From contig NZ_BQHY01000007.1 of the NCBI RefSeq assembly GCF_021602155.1, positions 248,001-312,000 on the forward strand: 64,000 nucleotides of DNA, in the 5' to 3' direction. Of the stretch, positions 22,599 to 31,256 are shown in pieces. Made by a program: the position numbers and the translations under genes. Below the pieces are notes generated by a model, which did not search any database, had not been told where the DNA came from, and worked only from the letters and a program-made list of their open reading frames with translations. Source of the stretch: Pseudomonas parakoreensis (GTDB taxonomy: Bacteria > Pseudomonadota > Gammaproteobacteria > Pseudomonadales > Pseudomonadaceae). Position 1 is the stretch's first letter; each line of letters begins with the position of its first letter.

Positions 22599-24307
22599 GC
22601 TTCCTCGTCTTCCGCGCCGGGATAGAAGCCATGCAGCAGACGATAGCGGTCAATGCGCACCTGATCGATTTGCTCCTGCACCTTATGCGCCGGCAGGCCG
22701 AGCATGACCAAGGCGTGGGAGGCGAGCATCAGGCTCGACTCCAATAGCTCCGGCACCACTTCGCTGGCGCCGGCGGCTTTGAGTTCAGCCCATTGGCTGT
22801 CGTCGCGGGTGCGCACCAGAATCGGTATCCGCGCATTGAGCCGGCGCGCTTCCTTGAGAATTTGCAGGCTGACATCGCTCTGATCCACGGAGATCACCAG
22901 CAGCCGGGCGCGCAACAGTCCGACGGCGGTCAGCAGGTCGCCGCGCGCAGAATCGCCGTAATGCACCTCGCTTTCGCCGGCTGCGGCTTCCTGCACTCGC
23001 ACCGGATCGTTATCCAGCGCGATATAAGGCTGATTGGCGTTGCGCATGAAGCGGCCGATGGATTGACCGACACGGCCGTAACCACAGATCACCACATGTT
23101 GATCCAGCCCGGCATTGAGGGCGCTGATTTCCTCGATTTGCGCCTCCTGGTTCGGCTTGCGGTGCAGGCGCGCGGCCATTTGCGGCGCGGCGCGCAATAG
23201 CAGAGGCGTCAGCAGCATCGAGCAGAAGGTTGCCGCCAGCAGCAGGGCGCCCAGCTCGGCAGGCAGCATCTGGTTTTGTTGCATTTGCGCCATTAAGGCG
23301 AAGCAGAATTCCCCACCCTGCGCCAGGGCCAGGCCGCTGCGCCAGGCGGTTTCGTGATCACTGCCGCGCCATTTCACCAAGAGCGCGACGACCGTGCCCT
23401 TGATCAGCATCAGGCCGAGGGTCAGGCCGAGAATCATCACACTGTGACTGACGAACAGTTGCAGGTCGATCAGCATGCCGATGCTGACGAAAAACACCCC
23501 GAGCAGAATGTCGCGAAACGGCCGGATGTCAGCTTCGATCTGATGGCGGTAGTGGCTCTCGCCGAGCAGCATCCCGGCCAGAAATGCGCCAAGGGCAGGG
23601 GACAGGCCGAGCAGGTGTGTCAGCCATGCAGTCAACAGCACAATCACCAGCGCCAGCAGCACGAACAATTCCGCCGAACGCGAGGCCGCCACTTCATGGA
23701 ACAGCCGTGGCAGCAACCAGCGGCTGGCCAGCAACAGACCGAAAAACAGCACCACGGTCTTCACCAATGTCAGGGGCAAGGCCCAGTACCAGGCTTGCGC
23801 GCTGCTTCCGGCGAACACTGGCACCAGGGTCAGCAACAACACCGCTACCACGTCCTGAAACAGCAAGACCCCGACCGCGTTCTGCCCGTGACTGCTGAAC
23901 ACTTCGCCCAGGCTACCCAATTCCTTGGTGACAATCGCCGTCGACGACAACGACAGCCCGGCGCCGAGCAACAGGGCCGGGGCCCACGGCATGCCCAACA
24001 GGATCAGCACCAGCCCGAGCAATCCAGTGCTGAGCAATACCTGCTGGCTGCCCAGGCGGAACACCACCTGGCGCAGCGCGATCATCTTCGACAGGGAAAA
24101 CTCCAGGCCCAGCGAGAACAGCAGAAACACCACCCCCAGTTCGGCCACGTCCGGCAGATGTTCGCTCTCGTTGACCCAGTTGAAAGCAGTCGGTCCCACC
24201 ATCAGGCCCACGCAGAGATAGCCCAGCACCGGCGGCAAGCGCAGGCGGCGGAACAGGGCAATCATCACCAGGGATGAGGCGAGGATGATCAACAGGTTGG
24301 CAAACAC
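22595..24307 (-). CDS. CPA2-family monovalent cation:proton antiporter with TrkA-N domain
   Basis: About 570 residues: 12-13 hydrophobic segments forming a Na+/H+ exchanger (KefB-like) domain with GLEFSL and LLLFQDVVAVLLL, then a cytoplasmic RCK/TrkA-N domain from about residue 400 (HVVICGYGRVGQSIGRF, a GxGxxG NAD-binding motif). The family mediates K+ or Na+ efflux in exchange for protons. The start is GTG at 24307, with GGAG eight bases upstream; the open frame extends to 24367. No KefF/KefG-type ancillary gene is adjacent, so glutathione gating cannot be assumed. Confidence 0.9.
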   Translation of the reverse strand: MFANLLIILASSLVMIALFRRLRLPPVLGYLCVGLMVGPTAFNWVNESEHLPDVAELGVVFLLFSLGLEFSLSKMIALRQVVFRLGSQQVLLSTGLLGLVLILLGMPWAPALLLGAGLSLSSTAIVTKELGSLGEVFSSHGQNAVGVLLFQDVVAVLLLTLVPVFAGSSAQAWYWALPLTLVKTVVLFFGLLLASRWLLPRLFHEVAASRSAELFVLLALVIVLLTAWLTHLLGLSPALGAFLAGMLLGESHYRHQIEADIRPFRDILLGVFFVSIGMLIDLQLFVSHSVMILGLTLGLMLIKGTVVALLVKWRGSDHETAWRSGLALAQGGEFCFALMAQMQQNQMLPAELGALLLAATFCSMLLTPLLLRAAPQMAARLHRKPNQEAQIEEISALNAGLDQHVVICGYGRVGQSIGRFMRNANQPYIALDNDPVRVQEAAAGESEVHYGDSARGDLLTAVGLLRARLLVISVDQSDVSLQILKEARRLNARIPILVRTRDDSQWAELKAAGASEVVPELLESSLMLASHALVMLGLPAHKVQEQIDQVRIDRYRLLHGFYPGAEDEEA

Positions 24308-24507
24308 AAGACACTCCGATGTCAGGCTCAGGCTTCTCAAGCGTAGAGGCAAAAAGCGCGGAAGCATCGCCTGATTGGCTTTCCCATGGACTGATTTGCA
24401 TTAGGGTTTGCTTGTTTGCTGCGGTTCGCCAGCCATCTGGCTGCGCCGGCTCGACGGGTTTTCGAGGCGGGCCTAGAATGAACGCTCATTTTTTCGGTTG
24501 AGCGATC

Positions 24508-24744
24508 ATGCCTCCTGAATGTCAGTTGTTCGGCACCTTGGGATGCCATCTGTGCGAGGTGGCAGAAGCCGAGTTGATGCCGTTTGTCGAGCACGGTCTG
24601 CTGGTGGAACTGGTGGATATTGCAGAGGATCAATCGTGGTATGAGGCTTACAGCCTGCGGATCCCTGTATTGCGCCGAGTGGATACTGGCGCAGAACTGA
24701 ATTGGCCGTTCAGTGCCGATCAGGTGGTGGCATTCCTGCGCTGA
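24508..24744 (+). CDS. glutaredoxin-like protein (DUF836)
   Basis: The 78-residue thioredoxin-fold protein has a CxxC motif at Cys13-Cys16 (FGTLGCHLCEVAE) and a conserved IPVLRRVDTGAELNWPF segment with the cis-proline typical of glutaredoxin-like DUF836 proteins. A disulfide-exchange role is inferred; no partner is adjacent. It is monocistronic, divergent from the antiporter gene. Confidence 0.87.
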   Translation: MPPECQLFGTLGCHLCEVAEAELMPFVEHGLLVELVDIAEDQSWYEAYSLRIPVLRRVDTGAELNWPFSADQVVAFLR

Positions 24745-24808
24745 GCGATTTGTCATCCGCTGGTCGCGAGCGACCATCGTCGCGTTGGCACTCTGCGGTT
24801 TATTCGTT

Positions 24809-24828
24809 TACTGTATGCGCATACAGTA
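24809..24828 (+). promoter_or_regulatory. LexA (SOS) box
   Basis: A perfect 20-base palindrome, TACTG-N10-CAGTA, containing CTGT-N8-ACAG, which matches the gammaproteobacterial LexA consensus. It lies 64 bases before the start of the 105-residue protein gene, a typical promoter position. SOS control is inferred. Confidence 0.82.
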
Positions 24829-24892
24829 ATTGGGTTGACCTGCTGCTTGTGAAGTCTTGAGCAGGTGAATCCGGCAGTCAGAGGGACGAACC

Positions 24893-25210
24893 GTGGTCAA
24901 TGTCGAACAGTTGAAGAACAGCGTGAACCGGATGTCGGTTGACGTGGTGCGCGAGGCGGTCCTCGAGTTGCGCCTGGACGGGCTGGTCACGGAGGGCAAG
25001 ACGCCATTCAACAAACTGCATTTCAACACCTGCTTTGCCGAGATCGAAGCGTTGTTCCAGCGTGCCGGTTATCACAAACAACTGGATGTGGTCGGTTATC
25101 AGGGGTTGTTGTACGCCTTGTATGACCCGGGACGCTGGGAGGCGGTCGATGTGTTGCGCTGGCTCAAGGAGTTCACCGAAGCTGCGGCACTCAAGTCGAT
25201 TCCGGCCTGA
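24893..25210 (+). CDS. hypothetical protein, probably LexA-controlled
   Basis: The 105-residue soluble protein (MVNVEQLKNSVNRM...) has no signal peptide or membrane segment and no domain I recognise. It is rich in helix-forming residues with conserved-looking aromatic positions (FNTCFAEIEALFQRAGY, YDPGRWEAVDVLRWL). The start is GTG behind GAGGGACG. The notable feature is a perfect SOS box 64 bases upstream, which suggests induction by DNA damage. It appears monocistronic; the pseudouridine synthase gene follows after 81 bases. Function is unknown. Confidence 0.82.
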   Translation: MVNVEQLKNSVNRMSVDVVREAVLELRLDGLVTEGKTPFNKLHFNTCFAEIEALFQRAGYHKQLDVVGYQGLLYALYDPGRWEAVDVLRWLKEFTEAAALKSIPA

Positions 25211-25291
25211 GGCGGGCCGCGGATTCCGCACTAGGTTCGTTTCGCTCAGTGTTGGATAATGCCGGCCTGCATTGAGGGTTCGAATTTCCGT

Positions 25292-26182
25292 ATGTCCACA
25301 CCAACGTTTTCTGCTGCGCAGAATCAGGCCAGCACCCTTTACCTTCCTCCGGGGCCTTGGGCGACCGTCCTTGATTGCCTGTGTGAGCATTTCAGGGCGA
25401 TCAGTCGCGAGCAATGGCTTGACCGGATTGTCCGGGGCCGGGTGCTGGACGGTCAGGGTCAGCCAATTGCGCTGGATCTGCCTTACAAGGAAGGGCTGCG
25501 CATTCACTACTTCCGTGAAGTGCCGGATGAAAAGCCGATTCCGGTGGTCGAGTCGATCCTCTATGCGGACGAGCATCTGGTAGTGGCGGACAAACCGCAT
25601 TTTCTGCCAGTCACGCCCGCTGGTGAGTATGTCGAGCAGACGTTGCTGCGTCGTCTGATCCGCCGCCTCGATAACCCGCATCTGGTGCCATTGCACCGCA
25701 TCGACCGGCACACCGCCGGGCTGGTGATCTTCTCGGCCAACCCACAAACCCGCTCGGCTTATCAGTCGCTGTTTCCGACCCGGCAGATCGATAAACGCTA
25801 TGAGGCGATTGCCCGTGCGCTGCCGGAGCTGGAGTTTCCCCTGGTGCACAAAAGTCGCTTGATCGACGGCGAACCGTTCTTCCGCATGCAGGAAGGCCCG
25901 GGACTGGCGAACACTGAAACGGCGGTGGAAGTCCGGGAAAAGAACGGTGATCTGTGGCGCTATGGTCTGTATCCGGTGACCGGCAAGAAGCATCAGTTGC
26001 GCGTGCACATGACTGCGCTGGGCGCGAGTATCTGCAACGATCCGTTTTATCCGCAGGTGTTGAAAGACGTTGAGGATGACTACGCCAATCCGCTCAAACT
26101 GCTGGCGCAGGGACTGCGGTTTGTCGACCCGGTCACCGGTGAGAAGCGCGAGTTCGAGAGCCAGATCACCCTGCAGTGGTGA
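25292..26182 (+). CDS. RluA-family RNA pseudouridine synthase
   Basis: About 296 residues. The catalytic segment VPLHRIDRHTAGLVIFS carries the essential aspartate of the RluA/RsuA superfamily, and KRYEAIARA, PVTGKKHQLRVHM and ICNDPFYP are further family motifs. The target RNA cannot be deduced; the N-terminal 80 residues do not form an obvious S4 domain. The frame opens at 25259, but MSTPTFSA at 25292 is preferred on family appearance. A strong terminator follows. Confidence 0.88.
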   Translation: MSTPTFSAAQNQASTLYLPPGPWATVLDCLCEHFRAISREQWLDRIVRGRVLDGQGQPIALDLPYKEGLRIHYFREVPDEKPIPVVESILYADEHLVVADKPHFLPVTPAGEYVEQTLLRRLIRRLDNPHLVPLHRIDRHTAGLVIFSANPQTRSAYQSLFPTRQIDKRYEAIARALPELEFPLVHKSRLIDGEPFFRMQEGPGLANTETAVEVREKNGDLWRYGLYPVTGKKHQLRVHMTALGASICNDPFYPQVLKDVEDDYANPLKLLAQGLRFVDPVTGEKREFESQITLQW

Positions 26183-26205
26183 CACCATTTACTTTTACGT
26201 ACCCA

Positions 26206-26236
26206 TGAAAAAGCCCGCATCAATGCGGGCTTTTCT
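26206..26236. terminator. bidirectional Rho-independent terminator
   Basis: An 8-bp stem (GCCCGCAT/ATGCGGGC, 26213-26230) with a 2-base loop is flanked by A-rich and T-rich tracts on opposite sides. It serves the convergent pseudouridine synthase and lipoprotein genes. Confidence 0.9.
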
Positions 26237-26258
26237 GTATCCGGTGTCGACGTAAAGG

Positions 26259-26480
26259 TTACAGCTCTTTAACGGTACGAACCTGATCCTTGTTGATGCG
26301 GGTCTCTTTGCCGTCCAGCTGCTTGAACTCGTAGAAGCCCGAATCTTCGTCATATTTCGGGGTGTCGACGGCCTGGATTTCGCGACCGTCATTCAAGGTG
26401 ATCACTGTTGGCGACGAGCAACCAGCGAGCGTTGCCAGGCCCAGTGCGAGCATGAAAGTGGCGAGGGTCCGTTGAGTCAT
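26259..26480 (-). CDS. YgdI/YgdR-family small lipoprotein
   Basis: The 73-residue precursor has a lipoprotein signal peptide with the lipobox LAGC (Cys21), followed by the compact SH3-like YgdI/YgdR domain (TVITLNDGREIQAVDTPKYDEDSGFYEF). Such lipoproteins are abundant envelope proteins of unknown function. Residues after the cysteine are Ser-Ser, consistent with outer-membrane sorting. It is monocistronic with a shared terminator. Confidence 0.92.
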   Translation of the reverse strand: MTQRTLATFMLALGLATLAGCSSPTVITLNDGREIQAVDTPKYDEDSGFYEFKQLDGKETRINKDQVRTVKEL

Positions 26481-26558
26481 GAGTGTGTCTCCGAATGGGA
26501 ATACTTTTGGTTACTGAGCTTGAGACGTATACAAGGCGTGAGAGTTCCTTGAATGCTG

Positions 26559-27161
26559 TCAGTCTGACACAGTGTTATGCGCATTTAACAGTTCGGGGGT
26601 ATTCAGGTTGGCCAGGCGCGGGTCGTTGTCCGGGCATTGCAGGGCCGCTGCGCCGAGGCTGCGCATGATACGGCCGGGGCTGCGTTCGCCGGCGTTCCAG
26701 GCATTTTTGAATGCGGGCAACAGGGCCACCGGAATCACGCACAGCAGGGGCTCCCAATGGTCGTCATGGCGCAACATTAAAGGTTTGTCAGGAAACTGGC
26801 CGGCAGTTGCACGCATGTCGCGCAGCAGCGCTGCGTCGATGCGCGGCACATCGCAGGGCAAGACCAGCAGATGGGGCAAACGCGCAACTTCAAGCCCCGC
26901 GAGGATGCCGGCCAAGGGGCCTGGAAAGTCGTCTTCTTCATCACTCACCAGTTGGTCGGCGTAGGCAGCATAACGCTCGCGATTGCGATTGCAGGAGATG
27001 ATCAGATCGTCAGTCAGCGGTCGTACCTTGCGCTGCAAATGCGCAATCAGCGGTTCACCCTGCCATTCCACCAACCCTTTGTCCTGGCCGCCCATGCGCT
27101 GGCCGCGTCCGCCTGCCAAGAGCAGAATGGAGCAGGGGAGCAATGGCGTATTCGGGATCAT
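26559..27161 (-). CDS. mobA: molybdenum cofactor guanylyltransferase MobA
   Basis: The 200-residue nucleotidyltransferase attaches GMP to molybdopterin to make MGD cofactor. The N-terminus [18 protein letters not shown] is the GTP-binding signature, and [10 protein letters not shown] carries the metal-binding aspartate. The start MIPNTP has GGAGAG upstream. It is divergent from moaB-moeA, so three molybdenum-cofactor genes flank one 82-base promoter region. Confidence 0.95.
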   Translation of the reverse strand: MIPNTPLLPCSILLLAGGRGQRMGGQDKGLVEWQGEPLIAHLQRKVRPLTDDLIISCNRNRERYAAYADQLVSDEEDDFPGPLAGILAGLEVARLPHLLVLPCDVPRIDAALLRDMRATAGQFPDKPLMLRHDDHWEPLLCVIPVALLPAFKNAWNAGERSPGRIMRSLGAAALQCPDNDPRLANLNTPELLNAHNTVSD

Positions 27162-27243
27162 GGCAGCTCTCCAGCAGGGCGGCGAAAGAATCAAGCGCTG
27201 TGATATAACACCGGGCTGATTCTCCTACAACTGGACGAGCCTA

Positions 27244-27783
27244 ATGAAAGCCAAGGCCGATGTACCTTTTGCACCGCTGAATATTGCGGTGCTGACTGTC
27301 AGCGATACCCGAACCCTGGACACCGACACCTCAGGCCAGGTCTTTGTCGACCGCCTGACTGCTGCCGGCCACCGTCTGGCCGAACGGGTCCTGCTCAAAG
27401 ATGACCTGTACAAGATCCGCGCGCAAGTTGCCCACTGGATTGCCGAGGACGTGGTGCAGGTTGTATTGATTACCGGCGGCACCGGCTTCACCGGGCGTGA
27501 CAGCACGCCTGAAGCCGTGGCTTGTCTGCTCGACAAGCAGGTTGACGGGTTTGGTGAGCTGTTCCGACAGATTTCGGTGGCTGATATCGGTACGTCAACC
27601 GTGCAATCGCGGGCACTGGCCGGTCTGGCCAATGGCACGCTGGTATGTTGCCTGCCAGGTTCGACCAATGCGGTGCGCACCGGGTGGGACGGCATTCTCG
27701 CCGAACAGCTGGATTCGCGGCATCGGCCGTGCAACTTCGTTCCTCACCTCAAACAGGCGGCGCCTTGTGAATCCCGTGGGTAA
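27244..27783 (+). CDS. moaB: molybdopterin adenylyltransferase-type protein MoaB
   Basis: A 179-residue MoaB/MogA-fold protein that acts in molybdopterin activation. Motifs are LTVSDTRTLDTDTSG, LITGGTGFTGRDSTPEAV and CLPGSTNAVRTGWDGIL. The C-terminus overlaps the start of moeA by 17 bases, giving a two-gene operon for the adenylation and molybdate-insertion steps. The length fits MoaB of pseudomonads. Confidence 0.94.
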   Translation: MKAKADVPFAPLNIAVLTVSDTRTLDTDTSGQVFVDRLTAAGHRLAERVLLKDDLYKIRAQVAHWIAEDVVQVVLITGGTGFTGRDSTPEAVACLLDKQVDGFGELFRQISVADIGTSTVQSRALAGLANGTLVCCLPGSTNAVRTGWDGILAEQLDSRHRPCNFVPHLKQAAPCESRG

Positions 27784-28993
27784 GCCGGGCAAGAACGGCA
27801 GCCTGATGCCCGTCGAGGAAGCGCTGGCTCGCCTGCTGCAAATGGCCGAGGCCACGCCGATTGTCGAGCGCGAGTTTTTGCCATTGGCGCAGGTCGAGGG
27901 GCGAGTGCTGGCCGAAGACCTGGTTTCGACGCTGGACCTGCCGCCTTGGCCAAACAGCGCCATGGATGGTTATGCCTTGAGGCTGGCGGATTGGACCGGC
28001 ACACCGCTGCCGGTCAGCCAGAAAGTTTTCGCCGGTCAAGCGCCTGCCGCCTTGAAGCCCGGCACCTGCGCGCGGATCTTCACCGGTGCGCCGGTGCCTG
28101 CTGGTGCCGACTGTGTGGAAATGCAGGAGAACGCCGAAGTCCAAGCCGACGGCAGTGTGCGCTTCGTCGAAATCATGAGCCTCGGCCAGAACATTCGTCC
28201 GCAAGGCCAGGAAACCACCGTGGGTGAGTTGATCCTGGCGGCAGGCACAAGGCTGGGACCGATCGAGCAAGGTCTCGCGGCATCGCTGGGATGTGACGGG
28301 CTGAATGTGGTACGCAAGGTCCGAGTGGCGGTGCTGTCCACCGGCGATGAACTGGTTGAGCCGGGCCAGCCGCTGGGGCCGGGGCAGATTTACAACAGTA
28401 ATCGGGTGGTGTTGTGCAGTTGGTTGCAGCGATTGGGCTGTGAGGTGATCGATGCGGGCATTCTGCCGGACGATCTGGACACCACCCGAGCGCGGCTGGG
28501 CGACTTGCAGGATGTCGACCTGATTCTTTCAACCGGCGGGGTTTCGGTCGGGGAAGCAGATTTTCTGGGTGTTGCATTGAGGGAAGAGGGCGAGCTGGCA
28601 CTGTGGAAACTGGCAATCAAGCCAGGAAAGCCGCTGACGTTCGGCCATTTTCGCAACGTGCCAGTGATTGGCCTGCCCGGTAACCCCGCTTCGACGCTGG
28701 TGACGTTTGCCTTGCTGACGCGACCTTACTTGCTGCGGCGTCAAGGTGTAAGAGACGTTGTGCCGTTGAAGTTCAAGGTGCCAGCCGGTTTCGTCTGGCC
28801 TGTGGCCGGCCATCGGCGTGAATACCTGCGTGGTCGACTCGAGCAAGGACGGGCCATTATTTTTCGTAACCAAAGCTCTGGTGTGTTGCGCAGTGCTGCC
28901 TGGGCGGATGGGCTGGTAGAAGTGCTGGAGGGTCGTACGCTCGTAGAAGGTGATGAAGTCGGGTTCATTCCCCTGAGCGACCTGCTCGACTGA
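27767..28993 (+). CDS. moeA: molybdopterin molybdenumtransferase MoeA
   Basis: About 408 residues. MoeA inserts molybdate into adenylylated molybdopterin. Diagnostic segments are WPNSAMDGYALRL, FTGAPVPAGAD, LILSTGGVSVGEADF and VIGLPGNPAST. The start is inferred as GTG at 27767 inside the moaB end, giving the usual length; an ATG at 27806 (MPVEEAL) is the alternative. Downstream lies a hairpin (29008-29033) and then a convergent small gene. Confidence 0.94.
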   Translation: MNPVGKPGKNGSLMPVEEALARLLQMAEATPIVEREFLPLAQVEGRVLAEDLVSTLDLPPWPNSAMDGYALRLADWTGTPLPVSQKVFAGQAPAALKPGTCARIFTGAPVPAGADCVEMQENAEVQADGSVRFVEIMSLGQNIRPQGQETTVGELILAAGTRLGPIEQGLAASLGCDGLNVVRKVRVAVLSTGDELVEPGQPLGPGQIYNSNRVVLCSWLQRLGCEVIDAGILPDDLDTTRARLGDLQDVDLILSTGGVSVGEADFLGVALREEGELALWKLAIKPGKPLTFGHFRNVPVIGLPGNPASTLVTFALLTRPYLLRRQGVRDVVPLKFKVPAGFVWPVAGHRREYLRGRLEQGRAIIFRNQSSGVLRSAAWADGLVEVLEGRTLVEGDEVGFIPLSDLLD

Positions 28994-29007
28994 CTCTGAT
29001 CTTCGCT

Positions 29008-29033
29008 GAGCCTGCCCTTGCAACTGCAGGCTC
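29008..29033. terminator. hairpin after moeA
   Basis: The arms GAGCCTGC and GCAGGCTC pair perfectly across a 10-base loop, 15 bases after the moeA stop. There is no clear T-tract. Confidence 0.5.
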
Positions 29034-29066
29034 TACGCCTGAAAGCGTCGAGCCTGCATTCCCCGG

Positions 29067-29261
29067 TCATTGGCTCATCAGTGTGACCAACTGATCGAAG
29101 CGGCTGTTGGCAACCCAACCCAACAGTCCCATTATCACTGCCGTTGCACCTGCCGAATAGGCGAGGCGGTGCTTGATTGTTCTTACATCTGCGCGGACTT
29201 CATCCATATCCCGGCGTATGTACTTGAGATGGGTTTCCAGTTCGGTCACGCGCGGTTCCAT
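29067..29261 (-). CDS. small coiled-coil, C-terminally anchored membrane protein
   Basis: With the start at 29261 (GGAGAAG six bases upstream) the product has 64 residues: an N-terminal coiled-coil-like helix (VTELETHLKYIRRDMDEVRADVRTIKHRL) and one membrane segment (AGATAVIMGLLGWVA). The pattern resembles XhlA-like or DUF1640-like small proteins, but I cannot assign a family. The frame remains open to 29381, with no good ribosome site there. No phage genes surround it. Confidence 0.68.
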   Translation of the reverse strand: MEPRVTELETHLKYIRRDMDEVRADVRTIKHRLAYSAGATAVIMGLLGWVANSRFDQLVTLMSQ

Positions 29262-29695
29262 TTGTGCTTCTCCAGCGGTTCTGGCGCTCTTTTTGAAATC
29301 GGATTTGTGACTGCTGCGACTTTCGTTGAGAGGGGCAATCGGACGGGTTGAAACTCTGGCTTCATGGCTGGACATGGACATATCCGTCGGCTGTTTTCAC
29401 TGTCAGCGCGCTGGCCTTTCCGTCATTCGAACTGTCACCAGCTCCGAGGGGGTATCCACTCATTCCCTGCACATCCTTGTGTTGTTAAAAAACGAAAATT
29501 GATACTGCCTGCACAAGGTGTATCAAGGATCGAGTCCGGTCAATTGAGCCGATTCCTTACCTGTTGTAAGAAAAAGTACCGCTGTGTAGGACGTGACAGG
29601 CCGGGCGCTTGAATTAAATGGTGCTCCGATGGCTTTTTTGCCTGTGCCAGTGGTCAAGATGTTTTATACCGATTCAATTGTGGGGAGTGACCGTT
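29262..29695. other. intergenic region upstream of yegS
   Basis: About 430 bases between two divergent genes. No open frame with ribosome site and no repeat is evident. It is AT-richer near 29480-29600 and should contain the yegS promoter. Confidence 0.45.
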
Positions 29696-30613
29696 ATGAG
29701 TGAACGCAGGGCGCTGTTGATTCTGCATGGCAAGCAGGCACTCAATGAGGCGGTTCGCGCCGCTGTCGAAGCAAAACGCAAGCAGGGCTGGGAGTTGGCA
29801 GTACGCCTGACCTGGGAGGCCGGTGACGCTCAGCGTCTGGTCGCGGAAGCACTGGCGAGTGGCTATCGGACGATCATCGCCGGAGGCGGAGATGGCACGT
29901 TGCGCGATATCGCTGAAGCGCTTGCCGCGAATCCGGACGAGGCCAGTCTGGTGCTGTTGCCGCTAGGAACGGCTAACGATTTTTCTCGCGCGGCGGGGAT
30001 CCCGCTGGAGCCGGCCGAAGCACTGGAAATGCTGGACGTGCCACCGCGCAAGATTGACCTGGGCGAAGTCGGTGGGCAGATTTTCCTGAACATGGCGACG
30101 GGTGGTTTCGGCAGCCAGGTCACGGCCAATACCTCTGAAGATCTGAAAAAAGTGCTCGGCGGGGCGGCCTATCTGTTCACCGGTTTATCGCGTTTCAGTG
30201 AGTTGCACGCAGCCTACGGCGAACTGCAGGGACCGGACTTTCACTGGCGTGGCGAGCTGCTGGCGCTGGGAATCGGCAATGGCCGTCAGGCGGGTGGCGG
30301 ACATGAATTGTGTCCGCAGGCACTGGCGGATGATGGCCTGTTGGACATCAGCATTTTGCCGGCACCGCAGGAGTTGGTCGGTACGCTTAAGACCCTGCTA
30401 AGTGACGGCTTCGGCCTCGACAATATGTTTGTCCGGGCCCGTCTGCCCTGGGTCGAAATCAAGGTCGCCGAGGGCTTGAGCATCAATCTTGACGGTGAGC
30501 CGCTTGAAGGCGACAGCCTGCGCTTCGAGGCGCGCCCTGCGGCCTTGCGGGTGCATTTGCCCGAGCATTCGCCGCTGTTGGGCGGTGCCGGGTCGATCAG
30601 TCGTCAAGACTGA
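29696..30613 (+). CDS. yegS: YegS-type lipid kinase (diacylglycerol kinase catalytic domain)
   Basis: The 305-residue soluble kinase carries the nucleotide-binding motif IIAGGGDGTLRDIAEAL, the LLPLGTANDFSRA motif and a C-terminal substrate-domain segment INLDGEPLEG. E. coli YegS phosphorylates phosphatidylglycerol in vitro. The ATG has GGGGAGTG upstream. Its last 17 bases overlap the end of the convergent NarL-type regulator gene. Confidence 0.93.
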   Translation: MSERRALLILHGKQALNEAVRAAVEAKRKQGWELAVRLTWEAGDAQRLVAEALASGYRTIIAGGGDGTLRDIAEALAANPDEASLVLLPLGTANDFSRAAGIPLEPAEALEMLDVPPRKIDLGEVGGQIFLNMATGGFGSQVTANTSEDLKKVLGGAAYLFTGLSRFSELHAAYGELQGPDFHWRGELLALGIGNGRQAGGGHELCPQALADDGLLDISILPAPQELVGTLKTLLSDGFGLDNMFVRARLPWVEIKVAEGLSINLDGEPLEGDSLRFEARPAALRVHLPEHSPLLGGAGSISRQD

Positions 30614-31256
30614 TGATCTGTTCGCGCACGGCGAACAGGACCAGACCCGCCACGTCATAGATCTGCAGGCGTTTCATGATCTGCGAGCGGTGGGTTTCGA
30701 CGGTCTTGATGCTCAGGCCCAAGCCGTTGGCGATCTCCCGAGTGGATTTGCCGCGCACGATCAATCGCAGGATTTCCAGTTGACGGGCTGTCAGGTTGTG
30801 CGAATCGGCGACTTCCGGCGGGTTTTTCTGCGTACGGGTCAGGGCCTGGTTGATCACGGTGTGGGCGATCGCCGGGCTCAGGTAACGTTCGTTGTTACGC
30901 AGGGCTTCAAGGGCATGCTCAAGTTCGGTGGCTGTGGTGTCCTTGAGCAAATAACCATGCGCCCCGGATTCCAGTGCCTGCATGATCAGCGCCGGATCGG
31001 TGTGCATCGACAAAATCAGCACTTTGCTCTGGGGCCGCACCCGCTTGAGCCGTTGCAGGGCTTCAAGGCCACCGGTTTCCTTCATCGAGATATCCAGCAA
31101 CACGATATCGGGTGCCAGATGCTCGACCATTTCAAGCAACTGCGAGCCATCGCTGGCTTCGCCAACGACGGCGTAACCGGGAATGTCGAGCACCAGAGCG
31201 CGCACGCCGGCCCTGATCAGCGAGTGGTCATCCACCAGAAGTAAGTTACAAGTCAA
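30597..31256 (-). CDS. NarL/UhpA-type response regulator
   Basis: 219 residues: a receiver (LLLVDDHSLIRAGVRAL, phospho-Asp in DIVLLDISMKE) and a LuxR-type DNA-binding domain (LTARQLEILRLIVRGKSTREIANGLGLSIKTVETHRSQIMKRL). It overlaps the upstream sensor kinase gene by four bases, so they form an operon. Target genes are not evident. It is a different subtype from the BvgA-type regulator at 16.4 kb. Confidence 0.94.
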   Translation of the reverse strand: MTCNLLLVDDHSLIRAGVRALVLDIPGYAVVGEASDGSQLLEMVEHLAPDIVLLDISMKETGGLEALQRLKRVRPQSKVLILSMHTDPALIMQALESGAHGYLLKDTTATELEHALEALRNNERYLSPAIAHTVINQALTRTQKNPPEVADSHNLTARQLEILRLIVRGKSTREIANGLGLSIKTVETHRSQIMKRLQIYDVAGLVLFAVREQIISLDD

